Assembly (NCBI GenBank): GCA_000717735.1
Contig: JOBE01000011.1
Coordinates: 62,001-126,000, forward strand
DNA: 64,000 nucleotides
Origin: Streptomyces griseoluteus
GTDB taxonomy: Bacteria > Actinomycetota > Actinomycetes > Streptomycetales > Streptomycetaceae
Reading direction: 5' to 3'
This document shows positions 22,710 to 33,101 of this stretch, piece after piece; within the stretch, counting starts at the first letter, position 1, and each line of letters opens with the position of its first letter. The translations under genes and the position numbers were made by a program. The notes below the pieces were generated by a model that was given only the letters and a program-made list of their open reading frames with translations, had not been told where the DNA came from and did not search any database.

Positions 22710-22907
22710 ATGGAGAGCGGGCCGGCGATCTTCGCGGGAGCGGCGTTCACGCTGTTCGGAGGCGCGCTGCTGCTGTGGACCACCGTGCGGACGCTGCACC
22801 GCGAGCCCGTCGTGTACGGGGTCGCGCCGGGCACCGCCGTCGCGCTGACTAGCCTCTTCGGCGCTGCCTTCCTCGTCCTCGGCGGCTGGTGCTTCGCCAG
22901 GCTCTGA
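22710..22907 (+). CDS. Small membrane protein (65 aa)
   Basis: Two predicted transmembrane helices (IFAGAAFTLFGGALLLWTTV and VALTSLFGAAFLVLGGWCFA) joined by a short polar turn (RTLHREPVVYGVAPGT). No family recognised. ATG 22710 is preferred over an upstream start at 22653 that would add charged residues. Upstream 22551-22709 shows no other gene. Confidence 0.6.
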   Translation: MESGPAIFAGAAFTLFGGALLLWTTVRTLHREPVVYGVAPGTAVALTSLFGAAFLVLGGWCFARL

Positions 22908-23156
22908 TCCCTCCCGCGATCTCTCCCCGCGACCTCCGGCGCGGAGGTCCCGCCCCGCCCGACCGGGAGTCCGGGCGGCAGGAATGCCAGGACTCGGGTT
23001 ACCGTTCGAGTGGCCGTTGCGGGCTTTCGCCGTTTGACACGGGGGCGGGTTGTACCGTCACACTCCGCAGCGACGGGAGCGTCACCGTCCGTGCCGCTGC
23101 CGTGCGTGCCAGCACCGTACGTGCCAGAGAGTGTCGATCCGGAGAGAAGAGCGAAG

Positions 23157-25997
23157 TTGTCCCCGACCAGCGAAGCCGCACACGGCGGCCGCCGACTCGT
23201 CATCGTCGAGTCGCCTGCCAAGGCGAAGACGATCAAGGGCTACCTCGGCCCCGGCTACGTCGTCGAGGCGAGCGTCGGGCACATCCGCGACCTCCCCAGC
23301 GGCGCCGCCGAGGTGCCCGAGAAGTACACGGGTGAGGTCCGCCGCCTCGGCGTCGACGTCGAGCACGACTTCCAGCCCATCTACGTCGTCAACGCCGACA
23401 AGAAGGCGCAGGTCAGGAAGCTCAAGGAGCTCCTGGCGGAGTCCGACGAGCTCTACCTCGCCACCGATGAGGACCGCGAGGGCGAGGCCATCGCGTGGCA
23501 CCTCCAGGAAGTCCTGAAGCCCAAGGTCCCGGTCCACCGGATGGTCTTCCACGAGATCACCAAGGACGCGATCCGCGAGGCCGTCGCCAACCCGCGCGAG
23601 CTGAACCAGCGCATGGTCGACGCCCAGGAGACCCGCCGCATCCTCGACCGGCTGTACGGCTACGAGGTCTCGCCGGTCCTGTGGAAGAAGGTCATGCCGC
23701 GGCTGTCCGCCGGGCGGGTGCAGTCCGTCGCCACCCGGCTCGTCGTCGAGCGGGAGCGCGAGCGCATCGCCTTCCGTTCCGCCGAGTACTGGGACCTCAC
23801 CGGCACCTTCGGCACCGGCCGCTCCGGTGACGCCTCCGACCCGTCCCAGCTGGTCGCGCGCCTCGCGGCGGTCGACGGCAAGCGGGTCGCGCAGGGCCGT
23901 GACTTCGGTGCCGACGGACGCCTCAAGAGCGAGAGCGTGCTCCACCTGGACGAGGCGAACGCGCGGGCACTCGCCGCCGCGCTCGCCGACACCGCGTTCG
24001 CGGTGCGCTCGGTCGAGTCGAAGCCGTACCGTCGTTCCCCGTACGCCCCCTTCCGGACCACCACCCTCCAGCAGGAGGCGAGCCGCAAGCTGGGCTTCGG
24101 TGCGAAGGCGACCATGCAGGTGGCGCAGAAGCTGTACGAGAACGGCTTCATCACCTACATGCGTACGGACTCCACGACCCTCTCCGACACCGCCGTCGCG
24201 GCGGCGCGGGCGCAGGTCACGCAGCTGTACGGCGCCGACTACCTGCCGGAGAAGCCCCGCGTCTACGCGGGCAAGGTCAAGAACGCGCAGGAGGCGCACG
24301 AGGCGATCCGCCCTTCGGGTGATCGTTTCCGCACCCCGGCGGAGACCGGCCTGACCGGCGACCAGTTCCGGCTGTACGAACTGATCTGGAAGCGGACCGT
24401 CGCCTCCCAGATGAAGGACGCGACCGGCAACTCGGTCACCGTGAAGATCGGCGGCCGGGCCGCCGACGGCCGCGACGCCGAGTTCAGCGCGTCCGGCAAG
24501 ACGATCACCTTCCACGGCTTCATGAAGGCGTACGTGGAAGGCGCCGACGACCCGAACGCGGAGCTCGACGACCGCGAGCGGCGTCTGCCGCAGGTCGCCG
24601 AGGGCGACGCGCTGAGCGCCGAGGAGATCACCTCGGACGGCCACGCGACCAAGCCGCCGGCCCGCTACACCGAGGCCTCGCTGGTCAAGGAGCTGGAAGA
24701 GCGAGAGATCGGCCGCCCGTCGACGTACGCGTCGATCATCGGCACCATCCTCGACCGCGGCTACGTCTTCAAGAAGGGCACGGCGCTCGTCCCGTCCTTC
24801 CTGAGCTTCGCCGTCGTCAACCTCCTGGAGACCCACTTCGGGCGGCTCGTCGACTACGACTTCACCGCGCGGATGGAGGACGACCTCGACCGCATCGCGC
24901 GGGGCGAGGCCAAGTCCGTGCCGTGGCTGAAGCGCTTCTACTTCGGTCAGGGCCAGGGCACGGGCGAGGGCGGTGCGGCGGACGCCGGGAACGGCGACGG
25001 CGACCACCTCGGCGGCCTCAAGGAGCTCGTCACCGACCTCGGCGCGATCGACGCGCGCGAGATCTCCTCCTTCCCCGTCGGCAACGACATCGTCCTGCGC
25101 GTCGGCCGCTACGGCCCGTACGTGGAGCGCGGCGAGAAGGAGGCCGAGGGCCACCAGCGCGCCGACGTCCCCGACGAGCTCGCGCCCGACGAGCTGACCG
25201 TCGAACTCGCCGAGGAGCTGCTCGCCAAGCCGAGCGGCGACTTCGAGCTGGGCGCCGACCCGGCCACCGGCCACCAGATCGTCGCGAAGGACGGCCGCTA
25301 CGGCCCGTACGTCACCGAGATCCTGCCCGAGGGCACCCCGAAGACCGGCAAGAACGCGGTCAAGCCCCGGACGGCCTCCCTCTTCAAGTCGATGAGCCTC
25401 GACACCGTCACCCTGGAGGACGCGCTCCGGCTGATGTCCCTGCCCAGGGTCGTCGGCACGGACGCCGAGGGCGTCGAGATCACCGCGCAGAACGGCCGCT
25501 ACGGCCCGTACCTGAAGAAGGGCACGGACTCGCGGTCGCTCACCGACGAGGAGCAGCTCTTCACGATCACCCTCGAAGAGGCGCTCGCGATCTACGCCCA
25601 GCCGAAGCAGCGGGGCCGGGCCGCGGCCAAGCCGCCGCTGAAGGAGCTGGGCACCGACCCGGTCAGCGAGAAGCCCGTGGTCGTCAAGGACGGGCGCTTC
25701 GGCCCGTACGTGACCGACGGCGAGACCAACGCCACCCTGCGCACCGACGACAGCGTGGAGACGATCACGCCGGAGCGCGGTTACGAGCTCCTCGCGGAGA
25801 AGCGCGCCAAGGGACCGGCGAAGAAGACCGCCAAGAAGGCCCCGGCGAAGAAGGCCCCGGCCAAGAAGACGGCCACCAAGACGGCGGCGAAGAAGACCAC
25901 CGCCACAGCCGCCAAGAAGACGGCCGCGAAGAAGACGACGACGGCCAAGAAGACGACCGCCGCGAAGAAGACGGCGGCGGCGGCGAAGCCGGAGTAG
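23157..25997 (+). CDS. topA: DNA topoisomerase I (type IA) with lysine-rich tail (946 aa)
   Basis: Relaxes negatively supercoiled DNA. TOPRIM domain RRLVIVESPAKAKTIKGYLG with LYLATDEDREGEAIAWHL; active-site Tyr334 in GFITYMRTDST. The C-terminal part has repeated GRYGPYV-type topoisomerase CTD repeats without zinc-finger cysteines and ends in ~60 residues of KKAPAKK/KKTAAKK repeats; such a lysine tail is known to give Streptomyces TopA high processivity. TTG 23157 (encoding MSPTSEAAHGG) is used because it matches known streptomycete TopA N-termini; an upstream ATG-like frame start (23010) would add 49 unlikely residues. A TTGACA at 23034-23039 may belong to its promoter. Confidence 0.97.
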   Translation: MSPTSEAAHGGRRLVIVESPAKAKTIKGYLGPGYVVEASVGHIRDLPSGAAEVPEKYTGEVRRLGVDVEHDFQPIYVVNADKKAQVRKLKELLAESDELYLATDEDREGEAIAWHLQEVLKPKVPVHRMVFHEITKDAIREAVANPRELNQRMVDAQETRRILDRLYGYEVSPVLWKKVMPRLSAGRVQSVATRLVVERERERIAFRSAEYWDLTGTFGTGRSGDASDPSQLVARLAAVDGKRVAQGRDFGADGRLKSESVLHLDEANARALAAALADTAFAVRSVESKPYRRSPYAPFRTTTLQQEASRKLGFGAKATMQVAQKLYENGFITYMRTDSTTLSDTAVAAARAQVTQLYGADYLPEKPRVYAGKVKNAQEAHEAIRPSGDRFRTPAETGLTGDQFRLYELIWKRTVASQMKDATGNSVTVKIGGRAADGRDAEFSASGKTITFHGFMKAYVEGADDPNAELDDRERRLPQVAEGDALSAEEITSDGHATKPPARYTEASLVKELEEREIGRPSTYASIIGTILDRGYVFKKGTALVPSFLSFAVVNLLETHFGRLVDYDFTARMEDDLDRIARGEAKSVPWLKRFYFGQGQGTGEGGAADAGNGDGDHLGGLKELVTDLGAIDAREISSFPVGNDIVLRVGRYGPYVERGEKEAEGHQRADVPDELAPDELTVELAEELLAKPSGDFELGADPATGHQIVAKDGRYGPYVTEILPEGTPKTGKNAVKPRTASLFKSMSLDTVTLEDALRLMSLPRVVGTDAEGVEITAQNGRYGPYLKKGTDSRSLTDEEQLFTITLEEALAIYAQPKQRGRAAAKPPLKELGTDPVSEKPVVVKDGRFGPYVTDGETNATLRTDDSVETITPERGYELLAEKRAKGPAKKTAKKAPAKKAPAKKTATKTAAKKTTATAAKKTAAKKTTTAKKTTAAKKTAAAAKPE

Positions 25998-26006
25998 TCC
26001 TCGCAG

Positions 26007-26066
26007 GACAGGCATGAAGGGTGGGGTGGAGGCACACGTGCCTCCACCCCACCCTTCATGCCTGTC
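26007..26066. terminator. 60-bp near-perfect palindrome after topA
   Basis: Arms 26007-26035 and 26038-26066 are perfectly complementary over 29 bp with only 2 bases between. It begins 10 bp after the topA stop and ends 66 bp before tmk. No T tract. Presumably a very stable terminator or mRNA 3' end stabiliser; at the DNA level it could also extrude a cruciform. Confidence 0.85.
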
Positions 26067-26119
26067 ACAGGCTCGTCCTGATGTTCGGGCACGGGCCGCG
26101 AGGAGCAAGGCCGTCCGGA

Positions 26120-26125
26120 TAGGGT
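26120..26125 (+). promoter_or_regulatory. -10 element TAGGGT of the tmk fusion gene
   Basis: TAGGGT ends 6 bases before ATG 26132, giving a predicted start of transcription at the ATG itself (leaderless). No ribosome binding site is present. Confidence 0.5.
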
Positions 26126-26131
26126 GGACGG

Positions 26132-29100
26132 ATGACGCGAGCAGAGCAGCCAGACCGCCTCGGCGATTCCGACGCCGCACTCGTCGCGGATTCCCGGGAG
26201 CGTGCCGTACGGGCCCTCTTGCGCCATCAGCCGCTGCGCCGGCTGTGGAGCGCCCACCTCGCAGGCGGCACCGGTGACGCCCTCGCCCTCCTCGTCCTCG
26301 TCCTCCTCGGCCTCCAGGCGGCCGTCTCCGAGGGCGCGCTCGGCGGGGGAGAGCGGGGCGCCGCGTTCGCCGTGGCCGCCGTCGTCGGCGTCCGCCTCCT
26401 CGCGTCGGTCCTCTTCGGGGCCGTCCTCCTCGGCCCGCTGACCGCGCTCACCGGGCCCGGCGGCCCGCTCGACCGGCGCTGGACCATGATCGGCGCCGAC
26501 GGTGTCCGGATCGCGCTGCTCGTCGTCGCACCCCTGTGGATCGACTGGACCCCCGGCAGCGCCCTCTGGTACCTGCTCGGCACCGTCTTCGTCACCGGAG
26601 CAGCCGAACGGCTCTGGACGATCAGCCGCGAAGGCGCCGCGCCCGCGCTGCTGCCCGCCCCGCCGATCGAGGGCGGGGCCGTACGCCCGCTGCCCGACCA
26701 CCTCGGCGCGCTGCGGCGGCTCTCCCTGCGCACCGGCTTCCTCGCCGTCCCGGCCGCCGCGGCCGCGCTGTTCGCCGCCACCCTCGTCGGCGACCTGCTC
26801 GGCCTGGGGATCGACTGGTTCTCGCAGCACCAGGCCGCCCTCGGCTCGTACGTCGCCGCCGGCCTCTTCGCCGCCTCCATCACCGTCCTGTACGCGATGG
26901 TGCTGCCGGGCGGAGAGACGCCCCGGCCCCGTTCGCCGCTGGAGGGCCTGCGCCGGCCCGCCGCCGAGAAGGGCCGCACCGGAGCCGTACAGCTGCTCGT
27001 CCTCACCTGCGCCACGGTCGCCGGGGCCATCGCCGCCGCCGCGTCCGTCTCCGTCCTCCACGCGTACGACCTGGGCGGCGGCCCCGTCACGTACGCCCTC
27101 CTGATCCTGGCGCTCAGCGGCGCGACCGCCGTCGGCATCCGCACCGCGGGCTCCGTCCTGCCCGTGCTGTCCCGGCGCCGGCTGCTCGCCCTCGTCACCG
27201 CCGTCACCGGCGTCGCCCTCATCGCGATGGGCCTGGTGCCGGACACGGCGACCGTGCTGTTCCTCGCCGTCCTCGCCGGATACGCGGCCGGAGTCGCCGC
27301 GAACATCGGCCACACCCTCGTCGACCAGGAGACCGAGGAGCCCCGCAGGGCCCGGACCACCGAGCACCTTCAGGCCACCGCCCGCGTCGGCATGGGCATC
27401 GGCGCGCTCGCCGCCCCGTTGCTCGCCGCCGCGATCGGCCCGCACCGCCTCGCCTCCGGCGAGTTCGTCTTCGCGCACGGCGGCGCCGCCTTCACGCTGG
27501 CGCTGATCGGCGCCCTGCTGCTGCCCGTCGCCGCGCTCGTCCTCGCCAAGACCGACGACCGGGCGGGCGTCCCGCTCCGCCGCGACCTGCGCGACGCGCT
27601 GCGCGGCTCCGACCCGGTGCAGGCGCCCTCGCAGACCGGCTTCTTCATCGCCCTGGAGGGCGGCGACGGCGCCGGCAAGTCCACCCAGGTCCAGGCCCTC
27701 GCCGAGTGGATCCGCGCCAAGGGCCACGAGGTCGTCGTCACCCGCGAACCCGGCGCCACCCCGATCGGCAAGCGGCTCCGCTCGATCCTCCTCGACGTGT
27801 CCTCCGCGGGGCTCTCGAACCGCGCCGAGGCCCTGCTGTACGCGGCCGACCGCGCCGAGCACGTCGACTCCCTGGTCCGGCCGGCCCTGGAGCGGGGCGC
27901 GATCGTCCTCTCCGACCGGTACATCGACTCGTCCGTGGCCTACCAGGGCGCGGGCCGCGACCTGTCCCCGACGGAGATCGCCCGTATCTCGCGCTGGGCG
28001 ACCGACGGCCTCGTCCCGCACCTGACCGTGGTCCTCGACGTCGCCCCCGAGACCGCGCGGGAACGGTTCACCGAGGCGCCCGACCGCCTCGAGTCCGAGC
28101 CGCCGGAGTTCCACGCGCGCGTACGGGCCGGTTTCCTCGCCCTCGCCGCCGCCGACCCCAGCCGCTACCTCGTCGTCGACGCGGGCCAGGAGCCCGAGGC
28201 CGTCACCACCGTCGTACGTCACCGGCTCGACCGGATGCTGCCGCTCTCCGAGGCCGAGGTGAAGGCCGTCGAGGAGGCCCGCAGGAAGGCCGAGGAGGAG
28301 GCGCGCCGCCGGGCGGAGGAGGAAGCCGCCCGCAAGGCCGAGGAGGAGCGCCTGGAGCGCGAGCGCCAGGAACAGCTCGCCAAGCTCCGCGCCGAGGAGG
28401 AGGAGCGCAAGCGGCGCGAGGAGGAAGAGGCGCGCCGCCTGGAGGCCGAACGGCAGGCGGAGGAGGCCCGGCGCCGGGCCGAGGAGGCCCGGATCGCGGC
28501 CGAGGCCGCCGCCGAGGAGGAGCGGAAGCGGCTCGCGGCGGAGGAGAAGGCGCGCCAGGAGGAGCAGGAACGGCTCCGCAAGGAGGCCGAGGAAGAGGCC
28601 CGGCTGCGGGCCGAGGCGGAGGAACGCCGCCGGGAGAAGCAGCGCAAGGCCGAGGAGGCCCTGCTCCGCGCCGAGGAGGCCCGCCGGATGGCCGAGGCCT
28701 CCGCCGCCGCGAAGGCGGCGGAGGAGACCGCGGCCAAGGCGGCCGCGGCGAAGGTCGCGGCCGAGGCCGCCGCGAAGGCCGCGGCGGAGCGTGCGGCGGC
28801 CGAACGGGCGGCCGCGGAGGTGGCCGCGGCGCAGCGGGCCGAGGCGGCGAAGGAGGCCCGTCAGCGGGCGGCCGCCGAGAAGAAGGCGGCGGAGAAGGCC
28901 GCTGCCGAGGAGAAGGCCGCTCGGGAGAAGGTCGCGGCCGAGGCCGTGGAGCTCTCCGCGAACGAGGTCACCCAGGCGACCCCCGTCGTGAAGCCGGACC
29001 CGCGGAACGATCCGCGTACGGCCGTGCGGCAGGACGGGAAGAGGGACGGGAAGAGCGACGGGAAGCGGCTCGTGAAGCCGGGCGAGGAGCCGGAGGCGCC

Positions 29101-29560
29101 CACCGTCTCGCCCGACGAGGTCACCGTCGCCACCCCGATCGTGAAGATTGCGGAGCCGCAGGACGAGACGTCCGTCCTGCCCCGGATCCGCGAGGAGCAG
29201 GAGCGCGGGGGCAATGACGAGACCGCGGTCCTGCCCCTGGTGCGGGACGCGGAGGCGACCTCCGTGCTGCCTCCCGTACGGGACACCCCGACGTCCGACC
29301 CCGTCGACCGGGTCCCGCCGGGCATCTTCCGGGACGCACGAGGCGCACGGGAGGCACAGGGCGCGCAGGACGCACGGGCCTCGCGGGCCGCGTCGCACGG
29401 TGCCGACGACCGGACCCGTGAGCTGCCCCAGCTCGACGAGAACGGCCGGCCGCGCCGCCGCTCCGACTGGGCTGAGGAGACTCCGCTCGACGATCTCCCG
29501 ACCCTCGCGGACGAGCTGTTCGGCCCGCACGACGACGAGGACGAGGGCCCCCGGCGCTGA
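26132..29560 (+). CDS. tmk: Fusion of MFS-like membrane domain, dTMP kinase and coiled-coil tail (1142 aa)
   Basis: Thymidylate kinase phosphorylates dTMP to dTDP. Residues ~30-480 form about ten hydrophobic helices of MFS-like character. Residues ~503-700 are the kinase: P-loop [10 protein letters not shown] (about 510-518), [14 protein letters not shown], and [15 protein letters not shown] with the DR motif. From ~705 to ~945 comes an uninterrupted Glu/Arg/Ala-rich coiled coil, then a disordered acidic tail. The same three-part architecture is known in streptomycetes. It is followed by a strong palindrome, so the gene appears monocistronic. Confidence 0.93.
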   Translation: MTRAEQPDRLGDSDAALVADSRERAVRALLRHQPLRRLWSAHLAGGTGDALALLVLVLLGLQAAVSEGALGGGERGAAFAVAAVVGVRLLASVLFGAVLLGPLTALTGPGGPLDRRWTMIGADGVRIALLVVAPLWIDWTPGSALWYLLGTVFVTGAAERLWTISREGAAPALLPAPPIEGGAVRPLPDHLGALRRLSLRTGFLAVPAAAAALFAATLVGDLLGLGIDWFSQHQAALGSYVAAGLFAASITVLYAMVLPGGETPRPRSPLEGLRRPAAEKGRTGAVQLLVLTCATVAGAIAAAASVSVLHAYDLGGGPVTYALLILALSGATAVGIRTAGSVLPVLSRRRLLALVTAVTGVALIAMGLVPDTATVLFLAVLAGYAAGVAANIGHTLVDQETEEPRRARTTEHLQATARVGMGIGALAAPLLAAAIGPHRLASGEFVFAHGGAAFTLALIGALLLPVAALVLAKTDDRAGVPLRRDLRDALRGSDPVQAPSQTGFFIALEGGDGAGKSTQVQALAEWIRAKGHEVVVTREPGATPIGKRLRSILLDVSSAGLSNRAEALLYAADRAEHVDSLVRPALERGAIVLSDRYIDSSVAYQGAGRDLSPTEIARISRWATDGLVPHLTVVLDVAPETARERFTEAPDRLESEPPEFHARVRAGFLALAAADPSRYLVVDAGQEPEAVTTVVRHRLDRMLPLSEAEVKAVEEARRKAEEEARRRAEEEAARKAEEERLERERQEQLAKLRAEEEERKRREEEEARRLEAERQAEEARRRAEEARIAAEAAAEEERKRLAAEEKARQEEQERLRKEAEEEARLRAEAEERRREKQRKAEEALLRAEEARRMAEASAAAKAAEETAAKAAAAKVAAEAAAKAAAERAAAERAAAEVAAAQRAEAAKEARQRAAAEKKAAEKAAAEEKAAREKVAAEAVELSANEVTQATPVVKPDPRNDPRTAVRQDGKRDGKSDGKRLVKPGEEPEAPTVSPDEVTVATPIVKIAEPQDETSVLPRIREEQERGGNDETAVLPLVRDAEATSVLPPVRDTPTSDPVDRVPPGIFRDARGAREAQGAQDARASRAASHGADDRTRELPQLDENGRPRRRSDWAEETPLDDLPTLADELFGPHDDEDEGPRR

Positions 29561-29568
29561 CCCCCGCC

Positions 29569-29596
29569 GTGGGGGTGGAGCTAGCTCCACCCCCAC
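29569..29596. terminator. 28-bp perfect palindrome after tmk
   Basis: 29569-29596 reads the same on both strands (arms GTGGGGGTGGAGCT / AGCTCCACCCCCAC, no loop bases; effectively a 4-base loop CTAG when folded). It lies 9 bp after the stop codon and shares the GGGGTGG core with the topA palindrome. Confidence 0.85.
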
Positions 29597-29649
29597 TCGG
29601 GCAGTCAGCCCCATACTGTTCTGACCTGCGTTTTTCTAGCGTTGTCGGT

Positions 29650-30447
29650 ATGACGACGACAGCAGTGACGGAGAACGGTGCCGCCCGCGCCCTCGATGCC
29701 GCCCTCACCCTCGACGGGGTGACCCGGACGTACGGGCGAGGGGCTCCCGCGCTCGACCGGGTGAGCCTGACGGTGCCGCGCGGCCGCTTCCTCGCGGTGA
29801 TGGGCCGGTCGGGTTCCGGCAAGTCCACCCTGCTGCGGTGCGCGGCCGGGCTCGAACGACCGACGACCGGGACCGTACGGATCGGGGGGACCGACCTCGC
29901 CACGCTGAAGGCGACCGGCCTCACCCGGCTCCGGCGGGACCGGATCGGCTTCGTCTTCCAGTCGCTGAACCTCGTCTCCGCCCTCGACGTGCGGGAGAAC
30001 GTCACCCTGCCGCTGCTCCTCGCCGGGGCCCGCGGGGGCCGGGCGCTCGACGCCCTCGCCCTCGCGGGCCTCGCCGCCGTCGGGCTCGCCGATCGGGCCG
30101 GGGACATGCCGGAGAACCTGTCCGGCGGCCAGCGGCAGCGGGTGGCCATCGCCCGCGCCCTGGTCAACGAACCCGAGGTCGTCTTCGCCGACGAGCCGAC
30201 CGCGGCGCTGGACCCGGTCACGGCTGCCGGGGTCCTGGCCCTGCTGCGGCGCGCGGTCGACGAGCGGGGGACCACGGTCGTCCTCGTCACCCACGACCCG
30301 GTGGCCGCCGCCTGGACGGACGAGGCCGTGTTCCTCGACGGGGGCCGGCTCGTCGGGCGCCTCGACCGCCCGGAGGAGACCGGGGTGCGGGAGATGCTGG
30401 GCGCCCGCGCCGGTGACGGGCACCGCCGGACGGCGTCGGCCCGATGA
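29650..30447 (+). CDS. ABC transporter ATP-binding protein, MacB/LolD type (265 aa)
   Basis: Walker [15 protein letters not shown] (about residues 52-65), Q-loop [15 protein letters not shown], signature [18 protein letters not shown], Walker [17 protein letters not shown]-loop [10 protein letters not shown]. Typical partner of FtsX-like permeases that act as mechanotransmitters, extrude peptides or sense antibiotics. TAGCGT (29637-29642) lies 7 bases before ATG 29650, so a leaderless mRNA is likely. Overlaps the permease gene by 4 bp. Confidence 0.92.
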   Translation: MTTTAVTENGAARALDAALTLDGVTRTYGRGAPALDRVSLTVPRGRFLAVMGRSGSGKSTLLRCAAGLERPTTGTVRIGGTDLATLKATGLTRLRRDRIGFVFQSLNLVSALDVRENVTLPLLLAGARGGRALDALALAGLAAVGLADRAGDMPENLSGGQRQRVAIARALVNEPEVVFADEPTAALDPVTAAGVLALLRRAVDERGTTVVLVTHDPVAAAWTDEAVFLDGGRLVGRLDRPEETGVREMLGARAGDGHRRTASAR

Positions 30448-33032
30448 CGCCCCGGGCGAACCCCGCGGTCCGGCTGCTCTCGGCCCGGTCGCTGAGGACG
30501 CACCGGAAGGCGTGGACGGCCGTGTTCGCGGCCGTCGCCGTCACCTCCGCCCTGCTCGGCGCCCTCGCCCTGGCGCTCGGTTCGGCCGGACTCGGCCACG
30601 CGCGCGTGGAGTGGTACGCGGCTGCGCCCGTCGTCGTCGCGGGAGACCAGGAGGTCCGCTGGACGACGACGCCCTGGGGTGGCGAGACCACCACGGAGAA
30701 GGTGGGTCTGACCGAGCGGGTACGGATCCCGAGCGCCGCTGTCGACGTGCTGCGGGCGGTCCCGGGGGTCCGGGCCGCGATCCCCGACCTCTCCTTCGTG
30801 GTGCGGGAGCCGGTCGCGGCCGGTGGCGCCGGCGCGGCTCCGGGCGCCGGTGCCGCCTTGGGCGCAGGTCCCGCTTCGGGCGCCGGTGCCGCTTCGGGCG
30901 CCGGTGCCGCTTCGGGCTCCGGTCCCCTTTCGGGCTCCGGTCCCGCCGAGGCGCGGGTCCAGACGGGACGGTCCTGGGAGGCGGCCCGGCTCGCCCCGTA
31001 CCGGCTCGTCGACGGCCGGGAGCCGCGCCGCGCGGGCGAGGCGGTCATGGGTGCGGGTGCGGGCCCGGGCCTGGGCGCCAGAGTCCCGGCGGGGGCCGGG
31101 ACCGGGGTCCGCGTCGGGGACACCGTCGCCGGACACACGGTGGTCGGGATCGCCGACGGGCCCGCCGTGCTGTACGTCACGTCGGCGGAGGCCAGGAAGC
31201 TCGCCGGACACCCGGGTGCCGTCGATGCCGTCGGCATCCTCGCCGAGCCCGGCGTACCCGTGGACACCCTCCACGCGCGCGTGCGGGCGGCCCTGGACCG
31301 GGCCGGGCTCAAGGACACCGCGTCCGGGCAGCCGCTCCGGGCGCTCACCGGCGACGGCCGGGGCGGTGCCGAGCACCTCGCCGCGCCGCCCGCGCGTCAG
31401 GAACTCCTCCAGCTCCTCGCGGCCGTCTCGGGGACCGTCGTCCTCGTCGCCGTCCTCATCCTCGCCTCGCTCGTCGCGCAGGCCCTTCAGCAGCGCGTCG
31501 CCGAGCGCGACCTGCTGCTCTCGATCGGTGCCACACCCCGTCAGATACGGGCGGCGGCCGGCCGGGAGGTGACCAGGGTGGCGGGACTCGCGGCGCTGCT
31601 CGGCGCGGTCGCGGCCGTACCGGTCTTCCTGGTGCTGCGGTCCACGCTGCGGGCCCGTGACGGAGTCGTACCCGAAGGCCTCGAACTCCCCGCCCCGAAC
31701 TGGCTGCTCGCGGCGTCCCCGGTTCTCATCGCCGTCGTCGTGGTGGCCGTCACCCGGCTCGTCGTGCTCTTCGCGACCCGCAGGCCCGGGCGCCCCGGGA
31801 AGGGCGGCACGCGGCGCGTCGCCGGGATCGCGCTGCTCACGGCGGGCGTGGCGTCGGCCGGTATGGCCGCGTTCCAGGGCGGTGACGCCGCCGCGGCGGC
31901 CGCCGGAGCCGCCACGGTGACGCTGGTCTCCGGGTGCGCCCTGCTCGGGCCGTGGATCGCACGGGCCGCGACCAAGGTCCTGGAGCCGGCCTTCCGCGGG
32001 CTCGGCGGCGCGCCCGGACGGCTGACCGCCGCCGGCGCGCACGCGCACTCCCGCCGCCTCGGAGCGGCGCTCGTCCCGGTCGTCCTCGTCACCTCCTTCG
32101 CGTTGGTGCAGCTCTCGGCGGGCACCACCATGGAACGGGCCGCGGACGCGCAGGCGCGGGCCGCGACGACCGCCGGCCTCGCGGTCTCCGGCACGACGGC
32201 GGAGCAGGTGCGGAAACGGCCCGGGGTCGAATCGGCCACGGACGTGCTGCGCTCTTCGGTCGTCCTGGCCCGGACCGAGGCCGGTACGCCGCGTCTCGAC
32301 CGGCTTCCCGTCCTGGGCGTGGACGCCTCGGGCCTGGCGGGCACGCTCGACCCGGGTGTCGTCTCCGGCGACCTGGCCGGGCTCGCCGGCAAGGGCACGG
32401 TCGCGGTCGGCGCCACCATGGCCGAGTCCCTCGACGTGAAGGCCGGTTCCACGGTCGAGCTGCGCCTGGGCGACGGCACGCCGAAGCGGTTGCGGGTCGT
32501 GGCGGTGTACGAACGCTCGCTCGCCCTCGGTGAGTTCCTCCTGCCGAAGGCCGAACTGGCCCCGCACATGAGCGATCCGTATCCCGCACGCGTCCTGGCC
32601 GCCCCGGAGCGGACCTCCACGGAAGGCCCCGTCGTACCCGAGCGGGTGTCCCCGCCGGGCGCCGAGCTGAACGGGCTCGTGTCGGCCGTGATCGTCGCCG
32701 CGATCGGCGGGCTCACCCTGCTCTCCGTCCTCAGCACCCTCACCCTGATCGGAGCCGGACGGCGCGGCGAACTCCGGCTGCTCGGCCAGGTGGGCGCGTC
32801 GGCCGGCCAGCTGCGCCGGATGCTCGGCATCGAGGCGGGCTTCCTGACCGCCACAGGCCTGCTCATGGGGGTCGTGGTGGCGGCGCTTCCGCTGACGGCC
32901 TTCGCCTGGTCGCTCACCGGCGGCCTGCCGTACCTGCCGCCCGCGCAGCTCGGATTGATCGCCGGCACGGTGGTGGTCACCGTGGTCGCGGGCGTGTTCC
33001 TGCCGGCCTCGGGGCGCCGCCTGGGCCGGTGA
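30444..33032 (+). CDS. FtsX-like ABC permease (862 aa) with Gly/Ala repeat in the extracellular domain
   Basis: One N-terminal helix, a large extracytoplasmic domain (about 45-320), three helices carrying the first FtsX domain (about 325-420), more helices, a second extracellular domain and a C-terminal FtsX domain (about 745-860). Residues ~126-170 are a low-complexity [15 protein letters not shown] stretch coded by imperfect repeats. ATGA overlap with the ATPase. Convergent with a two-component system, a genomic pairing typical of antimicrobial-peptide or cell-envelope sensing and resistance modules. Confidence 0.9.
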   Translation: MTPRANPAVRLLSARSLRTHRKAWTAVFAAVAVTSALLGALALALGSAGLGHARVEWYAAAPVVVAGDQEVRWTTTPWGGETTTEKVGLTERVRIPSAAVDVLRAVPGVRAAIPDLSFVVREPVAAGGAGAAPGAGAALGAGPASGAGAASGAGAASGSGPLSGSGPAEARVQTGRSWEAARLAPYRLVDGREPRRAGEAVMGAGAGPGLGARVPAGAGTGVRVGDTVAGHTVVGIADGPAVLYVTSAEARKLAGHPGAVDAVGILAEPGVPVDTLHARVRAALDRAGLKDTASGQPLRALTGDGRGGAEHLAAPPARQELLQLLAAVSGTVVLVAVLILASLVAQALQQRVAERDLLLSIGATPRQIRAAAGREVTRVAGLAALLGAVAAVPVFLVLRSTLRARDGVVPEGLELPAPNWLLAASPVLIAVVVVAVTRLVVLFATRRPGRPGKGGTRRVAGIALLTAGVASAGMAAFQGGDAAAAAAGAATVTLVSGCALLGPWIARAATKVLEPAFRGLGGAPGRLTAAGAHAHSRRLGAALVPVVLVTSFALVQLSAGTTMERAADAQARAATTAGLAVSGTTAEQVRKRPGVESATDVLRSSVVLARTEAGTPRLDRLPVLGVDASGLAGTLDPGVVSGDLAGLAGKGTVAVGATMAESLDVKAGSTVELRLGDGTPKRLRVVAVYERSLALGEFLLPKAELAPHMSDPYPARVLAAPERTSTEGPVVPERVSPPGAELNGLVSAVIVAAIGGLTLLSVLSTLTLIGAGRRGELRLLGQVGASAGQLRRMLGIEAGFLTATGLLMGVVVAALPLTAFAWSLTGGLPYLPPAQLGLIAGTVVVTVVAGVFLPASGRRLGR

Positions 33033-33101
33033 CCCCGCCCGGGCGGCCGCTCCGCGCCGTCCGGGCGCCGGGGCCTGAGGGCGGGCGCGGCGAGGTGCCG
33101 G

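Noticed and set aside
23034..23058. Full sigma-HrdB promoter for topA (TTGACA with TTGTAC or TACCGT)
   Set aside because: The -35 is good, but the candidate -10 hexamers are only 10-13 bases away; recorded only as a possible -35.
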